Positions 17,694 to 25,505 of a stretch of DNA of 64,000 bases are shown piece by piece. The stretch is taken from NCBI GenBank assembly GCA_902517535.1, contig CABYCK010000002.1:1-64000 (forward strand), given 5' to 3'. A model generated the notes under the pieces. That model did no database searches and was not told where the DNA came from. It was given only the letters and a program-made list of their open reading frames with translations. The DNA is from an uncultured Pelagibacteraceae bacterium. Its GTDB lineage: Bacteria; Pseudomonadota; Alphaproteobacteria; Pelagibacterales; Pelagibacteraceae. Each line of letters opens with the position of its first letter. The first letter of the stretch is position 1. Position numbers and translations under genes: made by a program.

Positions 17694-18005
17694 ATGATCA
17701 AAGTAACAGACGACACATATAAAAATTTTACTCAATCAGGAAATAAAATAAAGATTTTAAAACTAGGCGCAACTTGGTGTGGACCTTGTCAAATGGCGAT
17801 ACCACCTTGTAACGAACTTTCTAAAGAGCTAGAAAATGAAGTTGAGATAGGTGAGCTAGATATCGAGGAGTCCCCTAATTCTCCTGTTTTACTTGCTTGT
17901 AAAGGCGTTCCGTTATTCGTTAAATTTAAGGATGGAAAAGAAATTTCTAGAAAAGTTGGCTGGCCTGGCAAAGAAGATTTAAAGACTTGGATACAAAGTA
18001 ATTAG
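17694..18005 (+). CDS. Thioredoxin-family protein
   Basis: 103 aa, a single thioredoxin domain without signal peptide. The redox motif is WCGPCQ at about residues 28-33, and GVPLFVKFKDGK supplies the cis-proline loop and following strand. The length fits a classical thioredoxin, but the segment PCNELSK after the active site adds a further cysteine. It overlaps the stop of the convergent folC by 4 bases. Being next to folC/accD it might simply be the housekeeping thioredoxin of the locus. Confidence 0.82.
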   Translation: MIKVTDDTYKNFTQSGNKIKILKLGATWCGPCQMAIPPCNELSKELENEVEIGELDIEESPNSPVLLACKGVPLFVKFKDGKEISRKVGWPGKEDLKTWIQSN

Positions 18006-19273
18006 TTTTTATTCAAGATGTTACCGCACAAATAAAGTGATCCAAATATACATATAATTTTCTTTTCTTTAGAGGAAATTTTTTTTAGTGCTTCTTCGAT
18101 ATTTCTAGATGACTCAACTTTAAAATTATTTTTTTTAGCTATTTTTAACAATAATTTATTAGACAAAGATGCAGGTTCATTTTCTATGGGGATAGTAATA
18201 ATTTTCTTAAAAATTCCATTAAATTGTTTGATGAATTTATCAGGATCTTTATTTTTAGTCATAGCCCATACACCGTATACACTTTTTTTTAAGGACTTTA
18301 AATAATCAGCTAAATTTTTACCACTTGTTTCTGAATGACAACCATCTATTAAAATTTTTTCATTATTATAAAGATTATTTGTTAATTTACCCTTTTTTAA
18401 ATAATCTATTCTAGCTCTATAATAAATTTTTGGTATTGTTTTTAATATAATATTTTTTTCAATTTTAAGATCTAAAGCAATCTGGATGGCTAAACATAAA
18501 TTTTCCAGTAATCCTTTAGAATGTATATATTTGGTATTGAGATTTAATTTGATATTTTTATCTTTGTAAAAAAAATTATTTTTTTTCTTTATAAGTTTCC
18601 AATTATTTGAAAACTTTATATTACTTTTGTTTTTTTTTAATTTTTTTTTAATTTTCTTTAAAACTGAATTTTTTTGTTTACCAACATAAATATTTGTAAA
18701 ATTACTTAAATAACCTACTTTTTGGTTAATAACTTCATTTAATGTTTTTTTTTTAAGAAAATTCAAATGTTGTTTATTAATATTTACTATGATTTGCATC
18801 AAAGGAAAATCAATAACGTTGTTACTATCAAGTTTCCACAAACATCCAGCCTCTTGTATTACGTAGTCAGTATTTTTATTTGAGGCATTAATTATAAAAA
18901 CTAGAGTAAGAACCTCATAAATTGTCAAAGGTATTTTTAATTTCTCTATTGTTTTAATTGTTTTTTTTATCTCTTGATGAGTTAAATAGCGATCTCCCAT
19001 CCAAAATCTTTCTCTTATATCAGTTATACTTGGTGAAACATGAGTAGAAACTGTTTGTTTATTTTCTTCTATAAAAAATCTTAAAGCTCTTAAAACGCTG
19101 AATTTTCCATCACTCCCAATAACTTGAATAACATTATAAAGTTTCCTTTCAGGATGATTTAATTTTGAGAGAGCTAATTGAATTCTTTTTAAATTGAAAT
19201 TAACTGTTTTGTTGAAAAGCTTATGTTTAGCCAGCTGATTGTAAAGATTGATCGATTGTGACATTAGACTCAT
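18002..19273 (-). CDS. folC: FolC-like Mur-ligase-family protein with altered motifs
   Basis: 423 aa, in the position of folC (dihydrofolate / folylpolyglutamate synthase) right after accD. The fold and order of motifs match FolC, but many signature residues differ. The P-loop normally GTNGKGS reads GSDGKFS (53-59). SSPH reads VSPS (79-82). The block GLGGRLDATN reads GCLWKLDSNN (143-152). The LDH segment reads NKQH (166-169), and DxAHNP reads DGCHSE (310-315). The P-loop Lys, a Glu in TIYE and a Lys in NQKVG remain. The start overlaps accD by 47 bases; an internal Met4 would shorten the overlap by 9 bases. It may be a fast-evolving FolC or an enzyme with changed specificity. Confidence 0.75.
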   Translation of the reverse strand: MSLMSQSINLYNQLAKHKLFNKTVNFNLKRIQLALSKLNHPERKLYNVIQVIGSDGKFSVLRALRFFIEENKQTVSTHVSPSITDIRERFWMGDRYLTHQEIKKTIKTIEKLKIPLTIYEVLTLVFIINASNKNTDYVIQEAGCLWKLDSNNVIDFPLMQIIVNINKQHLNFLKKKTLNEVINQKVGYLSNFTNIYVGKQKNSVLKKIKKKLKKNKSNIKFSNNWKLIKKKNNFFYKDKNIKLNLNTKYIHSKGLLENLCLAIQIALDLKIEKNIILKTIPKIYYRARIDYLKKGKLTNNLYNNEKILIDGCHSETSGKNLADYLKSLKKSVYGVWAMTKNKDPDKFIKQFNGIFKKIITIPIENEPASLSNKLLLKIAKKNNFKVESSRNIEEALKKISSKEKKIICIFGSLYLCGNILNKN

Positions 19274-20141
19274 TATTAACTTGAGCCTCTGGTTTTTTCA
19301 ATAGCACACTTAACAAAGTTCCTATTGCAGAATTTAAATATTTTCTTTCTATAACCGAGTCTATCTGTCCGTGGTCTAATAAATACTCAGATGTCTGAAA
19401 ACCTGCTGGCAAATCTTCACGTACTGTATCTTTAATTACTCTGGCTCCAGCAAAAGATATTGTAGCACCTGGTTCTGAGACAATTATGTCTCCAAGGCTT
19501 GCCCATGAGGCCGTAACTCCTCCTGCCGTTGGATTGGTCATACAAATTATAAATGGTAAGTTTAATTTTTTTAATTCATTCACTCCTAAAGTCGTTTTGG
19601 CCATCATAGACAATGCAAGTGCTCCTTCTTGGAGTTTTTGACCGCCGGAGCAAGGAAAAAAAATTAATGGAGTTTTATTTTCTATCGCATGAGAAATAGC
19701 ACGTATAAATATTTCTCCGGAAGCAATTCCTACTGCGCCACCTATAAATTTAAAATTTTGAGCTCCGATAGTCACATCAATTCCATTTAACTTACCCTTT
19801 GCTATCATCATAGCATCCTCTTGCCCTGTTACTTTTCTGGCTGATTTAATTCTATCTTTATACGATTTAGAGTCTGTAAAAGAAATTGGATCATCAGGTG
19901 GGATAGGAGAATCAATAATTTCATATTCACCATTATCTAAAAATAATTTAAATCTTTCTTTGCAAGTTAATTTATGATGTATCCCGCATTTCGGACAACA
20001 ATGGTAATTTATTTCAAGATCTTCTTTTAATATAAGATTTCCACACGTACAGTTTGTCCATAGAGTATCTTTTGAAGTTTCAGATTTTTTTTTAAATAAA
20101 GATTTAATTCTAGGTTTTATAAATTTTGTAATCCAGTTCAT
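19227..20141 (-). CDS. accD: Acetyl-CoA carboxylase, carboxyltransferase subunit beta
   Basis: 304 aa. AccD pairs with AccA (44.4 kb in this window) to carboxylate acetyl-CoA to malonyl-CoA. The crotonase-like core is visible with FPCSGGQKLQEG, TNPTAGGVTASW and EPGATISFAGARVI. The N-terminal zinc ribbon reads CTCG (Cys31, Cys33) and CCPKC (Cys49, Cys52), so the first cysteine pair is spaced CxC instead of the usual CxxC. It overlaps trpA upstream by 4 bases and folC downstream by 47 bases. Many alphaproteobacteria have lost this finger, so the odd spacing may be tolerated. Confidence 0.9.
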   Translation of the reverse strand: MNWITKFIKPRIKSLFKKKSETSKDTLWTNCTCGNLILKEDLEINYHCCPKCGIHHKLTCKERFKLFLDNGEYEIIDSPIPPDDPISFTDSKSYKDRIKSARKVTGQEDAMMIAKGKLNGIDVTIGAQNFKFIGGAVGIASGEIFIRAISHAIENKTPLIFFPCSGGQKLQEGALALSMMAKTTLGVNELKKLNLPFIICMTNPTAGGVTASWASLGDIIVSEPGATISFAGARVIKDTVREDLPAGFQTSEYLLDHGQIDSVIERKYLNSAIGTLLSVLLKKPEAQVNNESNVTIDQSLQSAG

Positions 20142-20938
20142 AAAATTTTTCTTTTTAAATTGTATACTAATTTATCTAACTTTGTGACAGGATTTTGTCT
20201 TTTTTTTATAGAATTCGTTATAGTTTTACACAACATACTGCCTACCACCAAGCCATTTGCAGATTTTAATGATTTTATAGTTTTATCAGTAATACCAAAG
20301 CCTATTACCAGATTTTTTTTTGTATTTATTTTTTTTATCTTATTGTAATTTTTTAGTATATTTTTCGGAGATACCTTAAGTTTGCCTCCTGTGGTTGACA
20401 ACATAGAAATGTAATAGATCATATCGTGTGAGTCTTTTATAATTTTTTTGACTCTATCTTTTGAGGTGGTTGGTGATAGCAGTTGAATAAAATTAATAGA
20501 TTTTTTTTTACATTTTTTGGAAAAATCTTTATTTTCTGGATAAGGAAGATCAACTATAATAAGACCATCTACGCCAGAGTTTTTGCAACTTTTTAAAAAA
20601 TTGATTTCCCCGTATTGATAAATTAAATTGTAGTATCCCATTAAAATTAATGGCTTATTAGGTTTTGATTTTTTAAATTTTTTTACTATTTGAAATACAT
20701 CTTTAAGTTTTATTCCATTTTTAAGTGCTCGATGAGAACTTCCTTGAATTTGGCCACCATCTGCTATTGGAGTATTATGAGGAAAACCAAGTTCAACAAT
20801 ATCAGCATGTTTTGAAATTGTATTTAATATTTTTAAAGAGTTATTTTTAGTATTATCTCCAGCAACCGTATATGTTATTAAAGCAGGTCTTTTTTCTTTT
20901 TTACATATTTCAAAAGCTAAGTTAATTTTTGATTTCAT
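20138..20938 (-). CDS. trpA: Tryptophan synthase alpha chain (interface residue changed)
   Basis: 266 aa TIM barrel. It keeps the catalytic Glu49 (VELGFP) and Asp60 (IADGG) at the same numbering as Salmonella TrpA, plus MGYYN, VDGLIIVDLP and the glycine phosphate-binding segment GFGI. The conserved PFSDP loop, however, reads PHNTP, so Asp56, which forms the salt bridge to beta Lys167, is Thr. It overlaps trpB (upstream) and accD (downstream) by 4 bases each, so the three are translationally coupled. See the trpB entry: the partner residue is also changed. Confidence 0.85.
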   Translation of the reverse strand: MKSKINLAFEICKKEKRPALITYTVAGDNTKNNSLKILNTISKHADIVELGFPHNTPIADGGQIQGSSHRALKNGIKLKDVFQIVKKFKKSKPNKPLILMGYYNLIYQYGEINFLKSCKNSGVDGLIIVDLPYPENKDFSKKCKKKSINFIQLLSPTTSKDRVKKIIKDSHDMIYYISMLSTTGGKLKVSPKNILKNYNKIKKINTKKNLVIGFGITDKTIKSLKSANGLVVGSMLCKTITNSIKKRQNPVTKLDKLVYNLKRKIL

Positions 20939-22164
20939 CTTACGTAAGAACCTAATTTTTGTTTAATAATGTCTTTATCTTTTAAACTATCTCCACATGA
21001 ATTAACTATTATTACTTCTGAAGATTTTAACCTTGGCGCAATCCGGATTGCTTCAGAGAAGGCATGAGACGGCTCTAAAGACGGAGAAATATTTTCTAGC
21101 TCAGATACTAGTTTATATGCTTTTAAAGCATCTTCATCAGTTGCTGACGTATATTTCGCTCTCTTCGCGTCTTTTAAAAAACAATGTAATGGAGATATTC
21201 CAGGGTAATCTAATCCAGCAGATATTGAGTCAGTCAATCCTATTTGACCTTCTTTATCTTGAATAACGTATTGAGCAGCTCCGTGTAAAATTCCTATTTT
21301 TGATCCATTCGTTAATGGTGCCGCGTGTAGCTTACTATTTTTAGGACCTCCCGCTTCTACTCCAATAAACTCTGCATGAGTATCCATAAATTCATTCCAA
21401 AAACCTGCTGCAGAACTTCCTCCACCTACACAATTAATTAATTTTAACTTATTTGGAATTTTACCAAATTCTTCCATAACTTGCTTAAATAATTCTCTAG
21501 AAATTTGAGCAGTGCTGTAAGCACAAATTTTAATAAAAATATTAGGGCCAACTGTAGACCCAACACACATATGAGTAGTATCGCAGTTAGAAACCCAGTA
21601 ACGCATGCATTCACTCACTGCGTCTACTAGTGTTTGGCTACCGGTATATACAGGCACAATCTCAGCTCCATTCTTTTTTATTGCCTCAACATTAGGTCTT
21701 TGTCTTTTTATATCCTTAGCTCCCATAAATATTTTACATTTAAGATCAAATTTTTTAGCTGCCATTGAAAGCATCTTTCCAGCATATCCAGCACCTGTGT
21801 CTCCCACAATAAATTTTTTACCCGCCTTTTTTGCTATTAGACAATGAACAGTTGCGTTATAAATTTTATGGGCGCCTCCATTAGCTTCAGATACAACTTT
21901 GGCATAGATTTGAGCACCTCCGAGATAATTTGTTAGATTCTCCAGTTTGATAAATGGAGTAGGAACACCAATGTATGTTTTAAAATAATGATTTCTCTCT
22001 TCAATAAACTTTTTATCTTTTCTTAATTTAGAGAATAATGAGGCAAGATCATCTATTGGTTTTTTTAAAGTTTCTGGAATAAAATTTCCACCGAATTTTC
22101 CACCATACAAAAAGTCTTTATCATGTTGGTCAATTAGCGGCACACCCTTTCTAATCTTTATCAT
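20935..22164 (-). CDS. trpB: TrpB-like PLP enzyme with altered catalytic residues
   Basis: 409 aa with the TrpB frame: GGKFGGNFIPETL near the start, the PLP lysine in GGAHK (Lys100, equivalent to Lys87), MGAKDIKRQRPN, CVGGGS and SAGLDYPG. Against Salmonella TrpB, by hand alignment, several normally conserved sites differ. Glu109 becomes Asp122 (GDTGAG). Gln114 becomes Tyr127 and His115 becomes Ala128. The segment GPHPYP reads GPNIFI. GGGSN reads GGGSS, the Ser377 region reads VNSCGD, and Lys167 of the alpha-beta salt bridge is Val180. It is full length and couples to trpA. It may be a degraded or repurposed tryptophan synthase beta chain. Confidence 0.82.
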   Translation of the reverse strand: MIKIRKGVPLIDQHDKDFLYGGKFGGNFIPETLKKPIDDLASLFSKLRKDKKFIEERNHYFKTYIGVPTPFIKLENLTNYLGGAQIYAKVVSEANGGAHKIYNATVHCLIAKKAGKKFIVGDTGAGYAGKMLSMAAKKFDLKCKIFMGAKDIKRQRPNVEAIKKNGAEIVPVYTGSQTLVDAVSECMRYWVSNCDTTHMCVGSTVGPNIFIKICAYSTAQISRELFKQVMEEFGKIPNKLKLINCVGGGSSAAGFWNEFMDTHAEFIGVEAGGPKNSKLHAAPLTNGSKIGILHGAAQYVIQDKEGQIGLTDSISAGLDYPGISPLHCFLKDAKRAKYTSATDEDALKAYKLVSELENISPSLEPSHAFSEAIRIAPRLKSSEVIIVNSCGDSLKDKDIIKQKLGSYVR

Positions 22165-22172
22165 TATTTCTT

Positions 22173-22862
22173 TTATAATGATTTAATAAGCTTTTGAATA
22201 TTATTTTTAATATTACCTTTTGTAATACTTCTACCCATTACAATGGCTGTAGCACCGTTCTTAAATGCATCTTTTGGGCTTATTACTCTTTTTTGATCAC
22301 TGTTATTGTCACCTTTTAATCGTATACCAGGAGTAATTATATCCATGTTTTTACAAATTTTTTTCAAAAATATAGCCTCATGACCAGAACAAACAATTCC
22401 ATCAAGCCCAGCTGACTTAGCTAAAAGCGCTTGTCTTTTTACTAAATCTTTAATATTTCGAGTATGTCCTATTTCTCTTATTGATGAATTAGAAAAACTT
22501 GTTAGAACTGTAACACCTAAAACTTTTAATTTTTTATTTATTTTTTTTGCAATTTTTCTAACAGCTTTAAGACATTCATATCCACTGCTAACATGTACAG
22601 TTATATATGATAGATTTTTAAGATCTTTTAAAGATTTAATAGCTGCTGAGCTGGTTGAAGGTATGTCTGAAATTTTATAATCTGCGAAAATATTTTTATT
22701 TTTTATTTTTGAAACAAAATTCCGTCCATTTTTCGTATATAAAAATTCTAACCCAAACTTATATCCTATATTTAATTCATTTGTTTTTGATTGAGAAATA
22801 ATTTTTCTTACTAGTTTTGGACTTGTAGTATCACAGGCTATGAATATTTTTGGTTTTTTCAT
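22173..22862 (-). CDS. pyrF: Orotidine 5'-phosphate decarboxylase
   Basis: 229 aa. It decarboxylates OMP to UMP. The catalytic Asp-x-Lys-x-x-Asp is present as DYKISDIPS, and the phosphate-binding end as TPGIRLKG, DQKRV and IVMGRSIT. In many alphaproteobacteria trpF lies between pyrF and trpB; here only 8 bases separate pyrF from trpB. The gene is not trpF itself, since it has the OMP decarboxylase lysine tetrad pattern. It overlaps ihfB by 4 bases. Confidence 0.9.
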   Translation of the reverse strand: MKKPKIFIACDTTSPKLVRKIISQSKTNELNIGYKFGLEFLYTKNGRNFVSKIKNKNIFADYKISDIPSTSSAAIKSLKDLKNLSYITVHVSSGYECLKAVRKIAKKINKKLKVLGVTVLTSFSNSSIREIGHTRNIKDLVKRQALLAKSAGLDGIVCSGHEAIFLKKICKNMDIITPGIRLKGDNNSDQKRVISPKDAFKNGATAIVMGRSITKGNIKNNIQKLIKSL

Positions 22863-23140
22863 TGATTTAAATATTCTTGAAACTTTTTACTAGCCCTAAA
22901 TCTAACCTTGTTCTTTTTAGGCACATAGATAGTTTCACCAGTTTTAGGATTTCTTGATGAAAACTTTTCTTTAATTTCTTTTATAAAAAAAGTTCCAAAT
23001 GATCTCAATTCAACTGGTCTTTTTTTTTCTAGAGCATTTACTATAGAGTTGAAAAATGTGTCTAAAATAATTTCTAACTGATATCTATTTAGTTTGGGGT
23101 TTTTTTCCTTTAATTGACTAATTATTTTTGGTCTGGACAA
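22859..23140 (-). CDS. ihfB: Integration host factor subunit beta (HU/IHF family)
   Basis: 93 aa DNA-bending protein. It shows the HU/IHF pattern: the amphipathic N-terminal helices, VELRSFGTFFI, and the DNA-intercalating arm RNPKTGETIYVP, ending in a helix with FRASKKFQEYL. Placement right after rpsA is the classical ihfB position in Proteobacteria, which favours IHF beta over HU. The stop of rpsA is at 23141, directly adjoining the start. Confidence 0.9.
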   Translation of the reverse strand: MSRPKIISQLKEKNPKLNRYQLEIILDTFFNSIVNALEKKRPVELRSFGTFFIKEIKEKFSSRNPKTGETIYVPKKNKVRFRASKKFQEYLNQ

Positions 23141-24865
23141 TTATTTTTCTTCTTTTTTTTTCTTTTTTCCACCCAGAGCTGATTCAAAGATTCCTTTCAA
23201 TGTTGCCCCAGATTTTGTTGCACCCTCGCCAAACTTCGCAATAAGAGATTTTTCTTCATCCAATTGAGCAGCTTTTACACTTAACTTTATTTTTCTAGTT
23301 TTTAAATCTAATTCTGTAATTTTTGCGTCTAGAGCGTTTCCAGAAGAAAAAACTTCTGGTCTTGCGTCGGCAGACTCTTTTGCTAAATCTGCTCTTTTAA
23401 TCGTAACAATTAATTTTTTTTCTTTATCAACCGAAACTCTAACTCCTGTTTTTAAAACCTCATGTATTCTTGTAGTGATAACATCTCCTAATTTTTTCTT
23501 ATTATCTTTAAACCAGTCCAAAGGATCTTTTGTTAAAGCTCTTTTAGAAAATCTTATCTTGTCATCTTTAATTTCTATTATTTTTACATTAATAACATCG
23601 TTTTTCTTGTATTTTTTTAACTCTTCTATATTTTCAGAGTAGTTTAATTCCTTATAATGACACATCCCTGTAAGCCCTGAGTCAATTAATTCCCCAAAAA
23701 CAGCTTTATCAGTTACATTGTTGATTTTAATTTTAACTTCTTTGCCTTCCTGATCTTTAACTTTATCCCAAGGATTTTCTAATGTTGCTTTGTATGACAA
23801 GGAAATTCTCTTAGAGTCTTTATCAATGTTGACTATTTTAAATTTTACTTTTTGTGAAACTGATAAAACTTTATTTGGTTTAATATTCCTATTAGTATAG
23901 TCTAATTCTGATTGATGGACTAACCCCTCAATACCTGGTTCCAATTGAATGAACGCACCATAATCTTGAAGTTTTGTCACTGTACCCTCATAAATTTTTC
24001 CCTCTTGATATTTTTTTTCTATATTTTCATAAGGATCTTCAGTTAATGCTTTCACAGAAGCTGATACTCTATTCGTTTTTGGATCAATCTTTGTAATTTT
24101 CACTTTTAATTTTTGTCCTATAGTCACCAAATCAGATGGTTGTTTTACTCTTCCATGACTTAAATCAGATACATGTAGCAACATATCAATATTTCTATAA
24201 TCTAGAAAGATGCCCCATGAAGTAGTTGCTTTTACTGTTGCTTCAACTATATCAGACTCTTTCAAATTTTTTAGAGCTTCTGTTATTTCTGCATTTTTAC
24301 TTTTTTCAAGAACTGCTCTTCTAGAAACGCACACATTTCCTCTAGCACGGTCAATACGTGTTGCTATAACCTTAACGGGAATATTCATCAAATGATCAAT
24401 TTTTTTTAAAGGCCTCACATCTATTTGAGAACTTGGCATAAAGCATGGTAAGTTTTCTACCGTAGCAATAAAACCACCTTTCACTTTACCGGTGATGTAA
24501 GCAGTTAATTCTTCCTGAGTTTCAAATACTTTTTCCATTTTTTTCCAAGCTTTCATTTTTCTAGCTTTATCTCTAGAAATTACTATTTCTCCTTTAAAGC
24601 TTTCAATTCTTTCTAAATAAATTTCAAGTGATGACCCTACTTTTAATTTTGATAACTCATCATCATTTTTAAATTCTTCAATCGGTATCATCCCCTCCAT
24701 TTTAGCCTTACAATCAACTACTACAAAATTTTTAGTTATTTCTGTAACCGTAGCTTTGATTATTTCATTTTCTTTTAACTTTCGATCTTTGAAGTCTTTA
24801 TCTAGGAGATTTTGAAATTCTTTGTGTAATGGATTAGTTTTTTTTAATTCTTGTTCACTGGCCAT
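23141..24865 (-). CDS. rpsA: 30S ribosomal protein S1
   Basis: 574 aa with successive S1 RNA-binding (OB-fold) repeats; clear repeat cores include ATTSWGIFLDYRNIDMLLHVSDL and related segments such as LQDYGAFIQLEPGIEGLVHQ. S1 unwinds mRNA at initiation and helps recruit transcripts with weak ribosome-binding sites, which suits the many genes here that lack a Shine-Dalgarno sequence. Length equals the usual six-domain form. The C-terminus is a Lys/Glu tail. The order cmk-rpsA-ihfB is the conserved proteobacterial arrangement. Confidence 0.95.
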   Translation of the reverse strand: MASEQELKKTNPLHKEFQNLLDKDFKDRKLKENEIIKATVTEITKNFVVVDCKAKMEGMIPIEEFKNDDELSKLKVGSSLEIYLERIESFKGEIVISRDKARKMKAWKKMEKVFETQEELTAYITGKVKGGFIATVENLPCFMPSSQIDVRPLKKIDHLMNIPVKVIATRIDRARGNVCVSRRAVLEKSKNAEITEALKNLKESDIVEATVKATTSWGIFLDYRNIDMLLHVSDLSHGRVKQPSDLVTIGQKLKVKITKIDPKTNRVSASVKALTEDPYENIEKKYQEGKIYEGTVTKLQDYGAFIQLEPGIEGLVHQSELDYTNRNIKPNKVLSVSQKVKFKIVNIDKDSKRISLSYKATLENPWDKVKDQEGKEVKIKINNVTDKAVFGELIDSGLTGMCHYKELNYSENIEELKKYKKNDVINVKIIEIKDDKIRFSKRALTKDPLDWFKDNKKKLGDVITTRIHEVLKTGVRVSVDKEKKLIVTIKRADLAKESADARPEVFSSGNALDAKITELDLKTRKIKLSVKAAQLDEEKSLIAKFGEGATKSGATLKGIFESALGGKKKKKEEK

Positions 24866-24866
24866 A

Positions 24867-25505
24867 TTAAAACTTAAACCTTTTATTTATATATTTTGAC
24901 ATTTTTTTAAGCATTGCTTGTTTATTTAATTTTCCGGTGTCGATTTCTATCGCATCTCTATGTTTCAGTAAAGGACTGATTCTTCTCTTTATGTCATGAT
25001 TATTTCTTATTCTTAAGGCTTTTTTAACATTTTTAAGTTTTATTTTTTTATCTTTTTTTTTAAGTTCTTTAAATCTTCTAAATGCTGCGGTATTTAAACT
25101 GCATTTAAAATAAAACTTTATATTAGAATTTGGAAGAATTTTTGTTGCAATATCCCTACCTTCTATACAACAATTTGTATTTTTTCTTGAGAAGTTAATT
25201 TGAAAATTTTTTAATATTTCTCTTACTTTTGATCTTTTAGCTATAATCGCACTTTCTTTTGATATCTCTGGGGAGTGTAAATTTAATTTATCTAATTTCT
25301 TATAATTTAATTTTTTTATTTTATCTTTTAGGAAACTAATTTCATTTTTAGGATTATATTTTATGAAAAGATAACTAGCATATCTATATAATAATCCTGA
25401 AGATAAAAATTTAAGCTTATATTTCTTTGAAATCATTTTAGCACCAGTAGACTTCCCTGTAGCAGCCCCTCCATCACAAGCAATTTGAATTTTTTTATTT
25501 TTCAA
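24867..25505 (-). CDS. cmk: Cytidylate kinase
   Basis: 212 aa. It phosphorylates CMP and dCMP. The P-loop CDGGAATGKST at about residues 10-20, the YRYAS segment, the EGRDIATKILP region (NMP-binding Arg and Asp) and the lid-type Arg-rich end RRISPLLKHRDA are visible. It overlaps the 3' end of aroA by 11 bases and is followed by rpsA after 1 base. Confidence 0.92.
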   Translation of the reverse strand: MKNKKIQIACDGGAATGKSTGAKMISKKYKLKFLSSGLLYRYASYLFIKYNPKNEISFLKDKIKKLNYKKLDKLNLHSPEISKESAIIAKRSKVREILKNFQINFSRKNTNCCIEGRDIATKILPNSNIKFYFKCSLNTAAFRRFKELKKKDKKIKLKNVKKALRIRNNHDIKRRISPLLKHRDAIEIDTGKLNKQAMLKKMSKYINKRFKF

